The translations under genes and the position numbers were made by a program. Shown here piece by piece: positions 43,535 to 52,697 of a DNA stretch of 64,000 nt. The stretch spans positions 248,001 to 312,000 of the forward strand of contig JAXGXJ010000006.1 of assembly GCA_040772905.1 (NCBI GenBank), in the 5' to 3' direction. The notes under the pieces were generated by a model. That model worked only from the letters and a program-made list of their open reading frames with translations, did not search any database and was not told the origin of the DNA. The DNA comes from JAXGXJ01 sp040772905. GTDB taxonomy: Bacteria; Actinomycetota; Thermoleophilia; RBG-16-64-13. Position 1 is the stretch's first letter. Each line of letters opens with the position of its first letter.

Positions 43535-44356
43535 TCAGGCTTCGCCCCACTTCAGACCGGCGTCGCTGAGCCAGGTGCCGTTGACATCCACCACGTGCGC
43601 TCCGCCATCGGCCACTACCTCGGCGCCGGTGACGAACGAGAAATCGTCGCTGGCCAGGCACAGGCAGATGCGGGCGATCTCCTCGGGGGACGCCACCCGG
43701 CGGAGCGGGCTCTTGGCCGACATGCGCGCGAAGACGCCGTCCAAGTCGGTATCCAGAGCCTTGGCGGCCGGCGCGAGCGAGTTCTCCAGCATGGCCGTGC
43801 GTGTGCCGCCGGGGCAGACCACGTTGCAGCGGATGTTGGCGTAGCCGTAATCCAGCGCCACCTGTTTGGTGAGCATGATGAGCCCCGCCTTGGAGGAACA
43901 GTACGCGGGCATGCCGGGCAGGCAGCGGATGCCGGCCAGCGAGGCGATGTTGACGATGGAGCCGCCCCCCGCTTCGATCATGTGGGGAAGCGCCTGCTTC
44001 ATCATGAGGAAGGGACCGGTGAGGTTGGTCTCGATGATGCGGCGCCACAGCTCGGGGGCCATGTCGGTGACCGAGCCGGCCGTGTCGATGGCGGCGTTGT
44101 TGACCAGGATGTCGAGTCTACCTGTGAAGCTGAGGGCCGTCTCCACCATCTTGGCGGCGTCGTCCACGTCGGCCACGTCACCGGCGCAGGAGAGGGCGCA
44201 ACCAGCGGGCAAGGAGGCAACGGTCTCGTCGAGAGCGCTCTGCCTGCGACCCGTCAGACACACCTTCGCGCCCTCCGCAGCGAACACCTCGGCGATGGCG
44301 CAGCCGATGCCGGCGCCGCCACCGGTGATAAGAGCGGTCTTCCCTTCCAGTCTCAT
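43535..44356 (-). CDS. Short-chain dehydrogenase/reductase (sugar/alcohol type)
   Basis: 273 aa classical SDR: GKTALITGGGAGIGCAIAEVF, VNNAAIDTAGS, the serine in VNIASLAGIR and YxxxK in YCSSKAGL. It sits 59 nt upstream of the IlvD/Edd-type gene on the same strand, so the two are probably one operon. An oxidation of a sugar or sugar alcohol followed by dehydration would fit the pair, but the substrate is not known. Confidence 0.85.
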   Translation of the reverse strand: MRLEGKTALITGGGAGIGCAIAEVFAAEGAKVCLTGRRQSALDETVASLPAGCALSCAGDVADVDDAAKMVETALSFTGRLDILVNNAAIDTAGSVTDMAPELWRRIIETNLTGPFLMMKQALPHMIEAGGGSIVNIASLAGIRCLPGMPAYCSSKAGLIMLTKQVALDYGYANIRCNVVCPGGTRTAMLENSLAPAAKALDTDLDGVFARMSAKSPLRRVASPEEIARICLCLASDDFSFVTGAEVVADGGAHVVDVNGTWLSDAGLKWGEA

Positions 44357-44535
44357 GCTGAAGTCCTCCTACGATGGGTCGTGACTTGCAGGTAGAGTAC
44401 GTCAGGGAGGGCACCAGGTCCAGCGGGTGCGGACCACCGTTGCGACGGCCCGCGCGGGAGACCGTTCGAGAAGGGGCAGGCATGGCCGAGCGCTCGGGTC
44501 GGGCGGGAAGCTGAGCGCGCGATCTGCTGCCTGGA

Positions 44536-45228
44536 TCAGACCAAGCCGTTCTCCTGGTCGAACCGACGCCGCTCAGCCGGGTCGCGGAGCACCTCGTAAG
44601 CTTCGTTGATGAGCTGGGCTTTGCGCGGGTCACCGCCGAGGTCCGGGTGGCATTCGCGCATGAGCGCCCGGTAGGCCTTGTCGATCACGGCCTGGCGGGC
44701 ACGCGGGCTCACTTCCAGCACCTCGTAGTAATCGGCCACGGCCTTGCCTCGATACCGGCAGGAGCGAGCCTCGGGGCCATGCGCGCGCGGACGGCCGGCG
44801 CTCCTGGGACCCGCGGTCCGCGGTCCGGTGTCGTCATCCTGCGAAGCGCTGTGACCATCGTCGGCGGCATGCGCCCCCGCGGCCGAGCGCCACTCGGCCC
44901 GAGCCTGCCGGAACGCCTCCTCCACTCGGCGCCGTGCCTCGCGTTGCTCGCGACGGGCCTGCTCCACGTACTCGGCCCAGCGCTCCGCACGGGCGCCGTC
45001 CGCCGGAGTCTTCTCGGCTGTGGAGGCCCGGTCGGCGTCTGTGCCCCCCATCCCGCGAGCCACGGAAGTGACGAACACATGCGCCCCGTCGCCCAGGGCA
45101 CCGCCTATCTCCGCGCCCACCGCCACCCCGAGCTTGCCCGCGGCCGAGCGGGCGTGGATCTTGCGCACCGTTCCTTCGACCGCACGTCCCGTGGAGGTCT
45201 TGGGTCTGGGTAGTCTGGTGATGCCCAT
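44536..45228 (-). CDS. Protein with C-terminal J domain (DnaJ-like)
   Basis: 230 aa. The J domain is C-terminal (about residues 164-225: DYYEVLEVSPRARQAVIDKAY, HPD in RECHPDLGGD), instead of N-terminal as in DnaJ, and no zinc or substrate domain follows. The rest is a basic/Gly start (IGGALGDGAHVFVTSVARG) and a charged helical middle (EQARREQREARRRVEEAFRQ). J domains stimulate the ATPase of DnaK. No client is indicated. Confidence 0.85.
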   Translation of the reverse strand: MGITRLPRPKTSTGRAVEGTVRKIHARSAAGKLGVAVGAEIGGALGDGAHVFVTSVARGMGGTDADRASTAEKTPADGARAERWAEYVEQARREQREARRRVEEAFRQARAEWRSAAGAHAADDGHSASQDDDTGPRTAGPRSAGRPRAHGPEARSCRYRGKAVADYYEVLEVSPRARQAVIDKAYRALMRECHPDLGGDPRKAQLINEAYEVLRDPAERRRFDQENGLV

Positions 45229-45262
45229 GGCGCCTCTCCGTCTCCCGCCTCAGCGGGTGGCC

Positions 45263-47116
45263 CTACCCCTCCCCCTCGGGGATGGTGGTGGTCGGCGCTT
45301 CCGTCGTGGCGGTGGTCTTCTTCGTGGTCGTGGTCGAGTCCGGTGCCGCCGTCGTGGAGGTCGTGGGAGCCTTGCCCACGTAGATCTCCTGCGGGATCAT
45401 CTTCCAGATGCTGACGAAGGTGTCTTTGCGGATGACCTCGCCGCTCTTGGACTTCACCGTCCGCACCACTTTGATGGACTTGCCCTCCTGCCCGGCGGTC
45501 TTGATCTCGGTCTTGCCCGGACTGAGCGAGGACTTCGCGTATTCCACCTTCTCCATGGGCTTGATGTCGTAGAACTCGCTGGTCTCGAGTTCCACCTTGC
45601 GTCCGGTGGGCGTGCCGTAGATGACGAAGGTGGTGGTGACGCCGTCAGACGCACCACGTACCAGGATGTAATGGTCGGTGTCGTTGCGGAAACGCATGTT
45701 GGGGCTGCCGGCACTCACCGTGGCATCACGGCCCTTGGGATAGTGGTCGATGTAGATGGAGTGGTTCTTGCGCTCCACGATCTCCAGCCCGGCGAACAGG
45801 GCGGCGTTGAACAGCGTCGTCGACACCTGGCAGATGCCGCCGCCCAGCTGGTCCTCCAGCTCACCCGCCGTGATGCCGGGGGCCATCTTGTATCCCCTGG
45901 CCTCCGTTCGCGGCCCTATCTGCTTGTCGAAATCGTAGATCTCTCCCGGAGCCAGGAGCGCGTTGCTGGCGTACTGCGTGGTGATGCGCACGTTGGTCTG
46001 CCGGTCTTTGGTCCCCTCCCACTTGGTGGTGAAGCTGGCCAGCTTCGAGGTGATGCCCATGGCTTCGGCCTCCGCCGTGGTGCGATCGGGCTCGATGACG
46101 GTGAAGGCCACCTTCGCAGACCTGACGGACATCTTGAGCGCCGCTTCGGTGAGGGCCTCAGCCGTCTTCTGCCTGTCGAGCTTGCGCCCGTTCTCGGCGG
46201 GCACCACCCAGGCCTGCTCACCATCACCCTTGAAGCTGGCGTTGACCGGCTTTCTGTACACGGCATCCGCCACCTTGTCCAGGAACGGCTGCATCTTGGT
46301 GGCGGAGAGGAAGGGCACCAACACGGCCACTCCGTCCTGCTGTTCGGCCGTGAAGTCCAGATAGGCACCCACCTGCTCGGCGCTGAGCGTCCAGGTGTTG
46401 TCCCCCTGCGTCAGAGTCACCGGGGCGGCGATCATCCTGCGCACCTGCGCGATGGCCTGCTGGGTGTCGTCGGCCTTGAGCGTAGGCTCCTTGGTGACCA
46501 TGGGGATATCCACCGAGGTGCTATGCAACGTAAGAAGTAGAGACTCGAGTTCGGTCCGCAGGGTAGGCATATCGACCACGCGGCCCTTGCGTCCCTCCAC
46601 CGGGGTGATCTCGGCACCGTCTATCGCCAGTCCGGGTTCGACCGGCGGCACTTCCACCTGCCGTGCGACCCCCTGTAGGAAGGCATCGAGCTTCTCGTCG
46701 TCCACAGTGCCGCCCAGGGGCACGTCACGATCGGCGAAGTAGAGGATGAAGCGCCGGAAGCCGTCCACCAGGAAGTTGCTCTTGCGGGTGACCGCCATCG
46801 CATCGCGCACCGCCCCCACCACGTCGATCTTCGTGTCGACCTCGGTGGGGAGCAGGGGCCATTCTCTTCCGCCGCTGGTGAGCGCTATGGGCTTTTCTGC
46901 CGCCTCGTTCACCAGCGTGCGCAACGCGACAGTGGCCTCGTCGCGCGTGAGCCCGCTCAGACTGTGGCCGGAGACCGTCACGCCGGCATGCACCTTGTTG
47001 TAGTAGAGAGCGGAATCGATGATGAAGCCCAGCAGGAGGATGAACACCACCGATCCCACAGCGATCAACACACGCAGTCGTTTTCGTGCGCGCTTACGTT
47101 TCTGTGCGGCGGTCAT
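45263..47116 (-). CDS. VanW family protein with G5 domain
   Basis: About 617 aa with an N-terminal membrane anchor (about residues 17-38, LIAVGSVVFILLLGFIIDSA), two peptidoglycan-binding-like repeats (SGLTRDEATVALRTLVNEA; DNTWTLSAEQVGAYLDF), a VanW domain (LAPGEIYDFDKQIGPRTEARG, GGGICQVSTTLFNAAL) and a G5-like C-terminal part (YDIKPMEKVEYAKSS). The tail is Thr-rich. VanW proteins are envelope proteins of Gram-positives; vancomycin resistance is not implied. The start is uncertain; I chose the ATG at 47116 (MTAAQKRKRARK). Confidence 0.88.
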   Translation of the reverse strand: MTAAQKRKRARKRLRVLIAVGSVVFILLLGFIIDSALYYNKVHAGVTVSGHSLSGLTRDEATVALRTLVNEAAEKPIALTSGGREWPLLPTEVDTKIDVVGAVRDAMAVTRKSNFLVDGFRRFILYFADRDVPLGGTVDDEKLDAFLQGVARQVEVPPVEPGLAIDGAEITPVEGRKGRVVDMPTLRTELESLLLTLHSTSVDIPMVTKEPTLKADDTQQAIAQVRRMIAAPVTLTQGDNTWTLSAEQVGAYLDFTAEQQDGVAVLVPFLSATKMQPFLDKVADAVYRKPVNASFKGDGEQAWVVPAENGRKLDRQKTAEALTEAALKMSVRSAKVAFTVIEPDRTTAEAEAMGITSKLASFTTKWEGTKDRQTNVRITTQYASNALLAPGEIYDFDKQIGPRTEARGYKMAPGITAGELEDQLGGGICQVSTTLFNAALFAGLEIVERKNHSIYIDHYPKGRDATVSAGSPNMRFRNDTDHYILVRGASDGVTTTFVIYGTPTGRKVELETSEFYDIKPMEKVEYAKSSLSPGKTEIKTAGQEGKSIKVVRTVKSKSGEVIRKDTFVSIWKMIPQEIYVGKAPTTSTTAAPDSTTTTKKTTATTEAPTTTIPEGEG

Positions 47117-47184
47117 CTTGGTCAAGAAGGCTCTGACTCCTACGCCTCGGGCGGATGCTACAAGATAGCAGAGGATACCCGCCT

Positions 47185-47213
47185 TTGACATGCAACGGAG
47201 CATTGGCTATAAG
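47185..47213 (+). promoter_or_regulatory. Promoter of the class III aminotransferase gene at 47317
   Basis: Plus-strand TTGACA (47185-47190), 17-nt spacer, TATAAG (47208-47213); near-consensus. The leader is about 100 nt. Confidence 0.7.
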
Positions 47214-47316
47214 TGAATCCGTCGTGACCACACGATCCGTATGTCACACGTCGACAGCATGGAAGCAGCGGGACGCCACGCGCCACGACGACATCCCGCG
47301 AGGCGAGGAGGATCTC

Positions 47317-48672
47317 ATGGCGTACGAGGCCCAGGAAGGGAACGAGCACAGAGCGCAAGGGACCTGCGGTGATGAGCTTGTGGATCTCGCGCATGTGGAG
47401 AGCCTGCAGAAGGAGTATCTCTTCCCCTGTGTCGGCACCTACTACCAGAAGCCCCTCACGCTGGTGAAGGGCAAGGGTATGTATCTCACCGACGCCCTGG
47501 GCAACGAGTACCTGGACTTCTTCGGCGGCATCCTGACCGTGAGCGTGGGTCACTGCAACGAGGCCGTCAACGCCCAGGTGGTCGACCAGAACCAGACCCT
47601 TCAGCACGTGTCCACCCTCTATATCAATGTGCCTCAGGTGGAACTTGCTCAGAAGATGGCAGAGATCACGCCCGGACCCCTGCAGAAGAGCTTCTTCACC
47701 TCCTCCGGCACCGAAGCCAATGAGACCGCGGTCTTCCTCGCCCGGCGGGCCACCGGCCGCTCCGACATCGTCGCGCTGCGCCACGCCTACTCCGGCCGCA
47801 GTGAAGTGACCCTCACCATCACCGCACATGCGCCCTGGCGACCCCTACCGAACTCCATCCCCTATGTGAGACACGCCCACAACCCCTACTGCTATCGCTG
47901 CAGCCTGGGGCTCACCTACCCCGCGTGTGACATGCGCTGCGCGCGCGATGTGGAGGAACTCATCCAGACCACCACCAACGGCGAGATCGCCGCCTTCATG
48001 GCCGAGCCCATCCAGGGGGTGGGCGGGTTCATCACCCCGCCCAAAGAGTACTTCGAGGTGGTACTGCCCATCGTGCGCAAGTACGGCGGGCTCTTCATCT
48101 GCGACGAGGTGCAGACCGGGTGGGGCCGCACGGGCAGCGTGTGGTGCGGCATAGAGCACTGGGGTGTGCAGCCGGACATCATGACCTTCGCAAAAGGCAT
48201 CGCCAACGGGCTCCCCATGGCCGCCACCATCGCCACGGCGGCCGTGGCCGACACGTTCTCCGGGCTCTCCATCGCCACCTTCGGTGGCAACCCGGTGAGC
48301 TGCCGCGGTGCCCTGGCCACCATCGAGTACATCGAGGACAACCACTTGGCCGACAATGCACAGGTGCAGGGCGACCGCCTGCGCCAGGGGTTGCTGGCCT
48401 TGCAGGAGAAGTACCCCTGCATCGGCGATGTGCGCGGCATGGGTCTCATGCAGGCCCTCGAGGTAGTGGACCCCACCTCGGCGGGCGGCAAGGCCCCCGA
48501 CACTCAGAAGGTGCTGCGGGTGTTCGAAGAGACGCGCAAGCTCAGCCTGCTGATAGGCAAAGGCGGGTTGTACGGCAACGTCATCCGTCTGACGCCGCCC
48601 CTGATCGTCTCGGCGGGCGAGATAGACCACGCGCTCGAGGTGCTCGACAAGGCCTTCGCGGCCGCCGGATAG
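47317..48672 (+). CDS. Class III pyridoxal-phosphate aminotransferase
   Basis: 451 aa. The PLP lysine is in DIMTFAKGIANGLP; LFICDEVQTGWGRTG and SSGTEANETAVFLARR are family motifs. Substrate groups such as 4-aminobutyrate, ornithine, alanine-glyoxylate and beta-alanine share this fold. It carries a four-cysteine loop (CYRCSLGLTYPACDMRC) also found in the 48735-50048 enzyme. It is convergent with that gene. GAGGAGG precedes the ATG. Confidence 0.88.
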   Translation: MAYEAQEGNEHRAQGTCGDELVDLAHVESLQKEYLFPCVGTYYQKPLTLVKGKGMYLTDALGNEYLDFFGGILTVSVGHCNEAVNAQVVDQNQTLQHVSTLYINVPQVELAQKMAEITPGPLQKSFFTSSGTEANETAVFLARRATGRSDIVALRHAYSGRSEVTLTITAHAPWRPLPNSIPYVRHAHNPYCYRCSLGLTYPACDMRCARDVEELIQTTTNGEIAAFMAEPIQGVGGFITPPKEYFEVVLPIVRKYGGLFICDEVQTGWGRTGSVWCGIEHWGVQPDIMTFAKGIANGLPMAATIATAAVADTFSGLSIATFGGNPVSCRGALATIEYIEDNHLADNAQVQGDRLRQGLLALQEKYPCIGDVRGMGLMQALEVVDPTSAGGKAPDTQKVLRVFEETRKLSLLIGKGGLYGNVIRLTPPLIVSAGEIDHALEVLDKAFAAAG

Positions 48673-48674
48673 CG

Positions 48675-48700
48675 GCGCGGGGCGGCACGCCGCCCCGCGC
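48675..48700. terminator. GC hairpin between convergent aminotransferase genes
   Basis: Two exact 12-nt arms (GCGCGGGGCGGC and its complement) around a 2-nt centre lie 3 nt after the stop at 48672 and 35 nt from the stop at 48735. Probable bidirectional terminator. Confidence 0.55.
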
Positions 48701-48734
48701 GGGTCTCACCTCCACAGCAGCTCAAACTCTATCT

Positions 48735-50048
48735 CTACTGGAGCTTCAGTTTATCGACCGCGACAGCCAGACTCTCTTCAATGGCCCGAAGTCCGCGCTC
48801 CAGCACCTCGTCCTCGATGGTGAGCGGCATGAGCAAGCGCACCACGTTGTCGCCGCCACCAGCCAGCAGGCAGAGCACGCCGCGCTCGAACAGGCCCGAG
48901 CGCACTTCTTTGGCCAAGGCCGGGGCGGGGTCCCTGGTAGCAGGATCGCTCACCAGTTCCATGGCCATCATCGCCCCCATGCCGCGGACATCTCCCACCA
49001 CCCGATAGCGGTCCTGTAGCGCCTGGAAACTCTCGCGCACCCGCCGACCGATGGCTTCGGCACGGACCAGCAGGTCTTCCTGGACGATGATGTCGAACAC
49101 AGCCAGAGCGGCCGCACAGGCCACGGGGTTGCCGCCGTACGTGCCTCCGATGGAGCCGGGCGGCGGCGCGTCCATGATATCGGCGCGACCCGTGATGCCG
49201 GCCAGCGGATAACCTCCCCCCAACGACTTCGCCGTGAGCAGTATGTCGGGAGCCACCTCGGAGTGCTCGATGGCGAACATCTTGCCGGTCCGTCCCATGC
49301 CGGTCTGGATCTCGTCGCAGATGAACACCGTGCCGTTGGCCTCGCAGATTGCCTTGAGCCTCTGCAGATACTCGGGCGGCGCCGGGACGAAGCCGCCCTC
49401 CCCCAGCACAGGCTCCACGATGACGGCCGCCACCGTGTCGGCTTCCACGTACTGTTGGAAGGCCTGCACGAGCAACTCTGCGCAGCGCACTTTGCAGCCC
49501 GGGTAGGCGAGCGACAGCGGACAGCGGTAACAGTAGGCGTAGGGGATGCGGTAGACCTCAGGCGCGAAGGGACCGAAGCCTGTCTTGTAGGGCAGCACCT
49601 TGGAGGTAAGGGTCATGCCCAGCAGGGTCCGCCCGTGAAACGCACCCTCGAAGGCGATCACGGCGTCGCGTTTGGTGTAGTAGCGGGCGATCTTCACCGC
49701 GTTCTCCACCGCCTCGGCCCCGCTGTTCACGAACATGGTCTTCTTGGGGAAATCGCCGGGCACAGCCTCATTGAGCCTCTCGGTAAGCCGTACGTACGAC
49801 TCGTACATGACCACGTTGAACGAGGTATGGGAGAAGCGCTGCGCCTGCTGCTGTGCGGCGGCCACCACCCTTGGGTGGGCGTGTCCCACGTTCATCACCC
49901 CGATGCCGCCGGCGAAGTCGATGTACTCCTTGCCCTCGACGTCGGTGATGACCGCGTTCTTGGCCCGCTCGGCGAAGACGGGGAAGTACTGGGTCACCCC
50001 TCGGGGCACGTTCTGCCCACGCAGCGCGACCAGATCCTGGTTGCCCAT
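48735..50048 (-). CDS. Class III aminotransferase, 4-aminobutyrate-type
   Basis: 437 aa. SGAEAVENAVKIARYYT, FICDEIQTGMGRTGKMFAIEH and the PLP lysine in ILLTAKSLGGGYPLAG are as in GabT/PuuE and the archaeal/thermophile 4-aminobutyrate-like enzymes. It should move an omega- or beta-amino group to 2-oxoglutarate or pyruvate. The cysteine loop CYRCPLSLAYPGCKVRC is shared with the neighbour. The ATG overlaps the stop of the GSA-AM-like gene as ATGA. Confidence 0.88.
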   Translation of the reverse strand: MGNQDLVALRGQNVPRGVTQYFPVFAERAKNAVITDVEGKEYIDFAGGIGVMNVGHAHPRVVAAAQQQAQRFSHTSFNVVMYESYVRLTERLNEAVPGDFPKKTMFVNSGAEAVENAVKIARYYTKRDAVIAFEGAFHGRTLLGMTLTSKVLPYKTGFGPFAPEVYRIPYAYCYRCPLSLAYPGCKVRCAELLVQAFQQYVEADTVAAVIVEPVLGEGGFVPAPPEYLQRLKAICEANGTVFICDEIQTGMGRTGKMFAIEHSEVAPDILLTAKSLGGGYPLAGITGRADIMDAPPPGSIGGTYGGNPVACAAALAVFDIIVQEDLLVRAEAIGRRVRESFQALQDRYRVVGDVRGMGAMMAMELVSDPATRDPAPALAKEVRSGLFERGVLCLLAGGGDNVVRLLMPLTIEDEVLERGLRAIEESLAVAVDKLKLQ

Positions 50049-51433
50049 CAGCTCATCACTTCCTGGACCATCTCCTCGAACGCGTGCACGTAGCGGTCGA
50101 TGTCCTCATCGGTGTGTTGCACCGACAACGTCCATTCCTCCTCGCGCCCCGGGGCGATCATCACACCGCGGTTCATGTTGTAGAGCCAGGCAAGGGTGCA
50201 CAGTCCCACATCCTGGTACTTGATGAACGATTCGTAGTCGGTGATCTTCTGGGAGGCGAAGTTCACGCAGCCCTTGGACGAGATGCCCACGGTGTAACCG
50301 GGGAAGTCGTACTTGGCGCAGATGGCGTCACATTCGCGGATGAGTCGGTCGTTCAGGTAGTTGAGATGATCGTAGGCCGCGGGCGTCATCACCTCTTCCA
50401 AGCTGGTGCGGGCGCAGGCCATGGCCAGGGGGTTGCCGTTGTAGGTGCCCACCTGGTACACCTTGCCGCTGCTCACCACCTCCATCACTTCCTCACTGCC
50501 ACCGATGGCGCCGGAGGGGATGCCGGCTGCCAGGGCTTTGGCGAGCGTGACCATGTCGGGGACCACGCCGAAACGCTCCACCGCGCCGCCCGCAGCCGTG
50601 CAGATGCCGGTCTTCACCTCGTCGAAGATCAGCACGATGCCGTGCCGCCGGGTGATGTCACGCACCGCCTCCAGATAGCCGGGCTCGGGCAGCACCACTC
50701 CCAGGTTCATCATGGCCGCTTCCATGATGACGCAGGCGGGTGTACGCCCCTCCGCCTCCAGCCGCTCGATGCGCTTCTCCATGCTCTCGGCGTCGTTGAA
50801 GGGCACGGCCACCGTCATGTCCACCGACGAGCGCGGGATCCCGGCGCCGTAGGAGATGGACTTATAGTCGTCGCGCGGCCCGATGGCTCCAAAATCGGCA
50901 ACGCCGAGGGACACCATCACGTAGTCGTGGTGGCCGTGGTATGAACCGAAGATCTTCATCACCACGTCGCGACCGGTGTACGCCCGAGCGATACGGATAG
51001 CGTCCATGGTGGCTTCTGAACCGGAGTTCACGAAGCGCCATCTGGGCAGACGGAAGTTCTTCGCCAGATGCTCGGCCACGATGACCGAATCCTCGGTGGG
51101 CAGGGCGAACTGGGTGCCCAACTGCGCACGTTTGACGATGGTCTCCACGATCTTGGGATGGGCGTGTCCCTGCACCATACAGCCGAACCCGTTGTGGAAA
51201 TCACTGATCTCGCGTCCGTCGACCGAGTAGATCTTGGAACCCTTCCCATGGGTGAAGTACACCGGGTACGGGTCGCGCGCCTGGTAACTGGAGGAGACCC
51301 CGTTTACCAGGGTGCGCTCCGCCCGCTTGAAGAGCTCGTACGAGCGAGGCGTCTCCCGCTCCAGGCGGGCCTCCTCGCGCGTGGTGAGTTCCTCCACCCG
51401 CGCGCGATCCACCTTTCCGCCCTCTGTTGCCAT
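50048..51433 (-). CDS. Glutamate-1-semialdehyde aminomutase-like class III aminotransferase
   Basis: 461 aa. It begins with ETPRSYELFKRAERTLVNGVSSSYQ, and has NSGSEATMDAIRIARAYTGR, LIFDEVKTGI and the PLP lysine in MVTLAKALAAGIPSG. This layout is near GSA aminomutase and beta-amino-acid transaminases. It is not in a heme cluster; it lies with a permease, a saccharopine-dehydrogenase-like protein and another aminotransferase, so amino-acid use is more likely. AGGAGGAG precedes the ATG. Confidence 0.85.
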   Translation of the reverse strand: MATEGGKVDRARVEELTTREEARLERETPRSYELFKRAERTLVNGVSSSYQARDPYPVYFTHGKGSKIYSVDGREISDFHNGFGCMVQGHAHPKIVETIVKRAQLGTQFALPTEDSVIVAEHLAKNFRLPRWRFVNSGSEATMDAIRIARAYTGRDVVMKIFGSYHGHHDYVMVSLGVADFGAIGPRDDYKSISYGAGIPRSSVDMTVAVPFNDAESMEKRIERLEAEGRTPACVIMEAAMMNLGVVLPEPGYLEAVRDITRRHGIVLIFDEVKTGICTAAGGAVERFGVVPDMVTLAKALAAGIPSGAIGGSEEVMEVVSSGKVYQVGTYNGNPLAMACARTSLEEVMTPAAYDHLNYLNDRLIRECDAICAKYDFPGYTVGISSKGCVNFASQKITDYESFIKYQDVGLCTLAWLYNMNRGVMIAPGREEEWTLSVQHTDEDIDRYVHAFEEMVQEVMS

Positions 51434-51450
51434 CGTCTCTCCTCCTATTC

Positions 51451-52665
51451 TCAAGCCCCCAGCTCTTGAAGGCCCCAGGGGAAATCGTACTCGCCCATCT
51501 TCTCCATGAAGGGATCGGGATCGAACGCTTCCGGACCCAGCACGCCTGTGCCGGTCCACACGCCGCTATCCAGCAATTCCCAGCCTATGACCGGATTGAC
51601 CGCCGTCTGCCACACCACAGCCTGCACCCCGTAGTCGCGCATGCAGGTCTCGTTGTCTGCAACCTGATAGACGTACACCTGGCGCGGCTTGCCGTCCTTG
51701 GTGCCCTTCACCCAGGTGCCGGCGCAGGTCTTGCCGAACATCTGGTCGCCCAGATGGGCCGGGTCGGGCAGACACGCCGCCACCACGTCCCGCGGCGCCA
51801 CCTTCACACCCTTCACGTCGATGGGGAAGCGGTTGTCGAGGCCCAGCATCTTGATGGTCTTGAGCACATTGATGAACTCATCACCCAAGCCGTACTTGAA
51901 GGTGACACGCTTGCACTTGATCCAGCGCGGCACCAAGAGCACCTCTTCATGTTCCACGTTCACGCACTCCACCGCACCGATACCTTCGGGAAAAGTGAAG
52001 ATCTCAGGCTCGGAGAAGGGTTGCGTGGTATGCCAGCCTTTTCCCTCCTCCCAAATGACCGGTGGATTGAGGCATTCCTCGATGGTGGTCCAGATGGAGA
52101 AGTTGGGCGCGAACTCGTAGCCCCTCACCTCGAGGTTGGCGCCGTCGCGCACCCCGATCTCGTCGATCTCGTCAAAGAGGTTCTTCTCGGCGTAGCGGGC
52201 GAAGACATCGGCCATGCCGGGCTCCACACCCAGGCCCACCACGGCCAATAGGCCCTTTTTCTCCCACTGCTCGGCACGCTCGAACTGGTAGTCGCCCAGC
52301 TTGACGCCGGGGGTGTTGAACGGGTCGGAGGGATGGGGGGTGGACAGGGTCATCGCCATGTCCATGTAGGTGCAGCCCACATTGTATGCGGCGTCGAATA
52401 TTGCCTCGTTGAACACCGGGTCGACTGCGTTGTGGATGAGGTCGACACCGTGCTTCTTGGCCAGAGCCTCGATCTGGGCCTGGTCGCCGGCATCGATGAA
52501 CTCCACAGGCATGCGCTCGTCACTCGCCCCCACCTTGGCCTGCACCTCCTTGGCCCGGTCGAGGTTGTAGTCGCAGAGGACGAGCTTCTCCACCCAGGGT
52601 CTGTCCTTGGCGATAACGGCGATGGCCTCACCCACGCCGCCCACGCCCACCAGCAACACCTTCAT
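51451..52665 (-). CDS. Saccharopine dehydrogenase family protein
   Basis: 404 aa with NAD-binding MKVLLVGVGGVGEAIAVIAK, then PCDYNLDRAKEV-like second strand, AVDPVFNEAIFDAAYNVGCTY and GLGVEPGMADVFARYAEK. These mark the LYS9/carboxynorspermidine synthase group, which reduces or splits an amino-acid/oxo-acid adduct. Followed by two aminotransferases and preceded by an amino-acid permease, it is likely part of an amino-acid (perhaps lysine or diamino-acid) route. GAGGTT precedes the ATG. Confidence 0.88.
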   Translation of the reverse strand: MKVLLVGVGGVGEAIAVIAKDRPWVEKLVLCDYNLDRAKEVQAKVGASDERMPVEFIDAGDQAQIEALAKKHGVDLIHNAVDPVFNEAIFDAAYNVGCTYMDMAMTLSTPHPSDPFNTPGVKLGDYQFERAEQWEKKGLLAVVGLGVEPGMADVFARYAEKNLFDEIDEIGVRDGANLEVRGYEFAPNFSIWTTIEECLNPPVIWEEGKGWHTTQPFSEPEIFTFPEGIGAVECVNVEHEEVLLVPRWIKCKRVTFKYGLGDEFINVLKTIKMLGLDNRFPIDVKGVKVAPRDVVAACLPDPAHLGDQMFGKTCAGTWVKGTKDGKPRQVYVYQVADNETCMRDYGVQAVVWQTAVNPVIGWELLDSGVWTGTGVLGPEAFDPDPFMEKMGEYDFPWGLQELGA

Positions 52666-52697
52666 CCGGAACCTCCTAGAGCCGTGAGTTGGAAGTG

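Noticed and set aside
45263..47116. Vancomycin resistance determinant
   Set aside because: VanW/G5 proteins are common in Gram-positive envelopes; no vanHAX genes are near.
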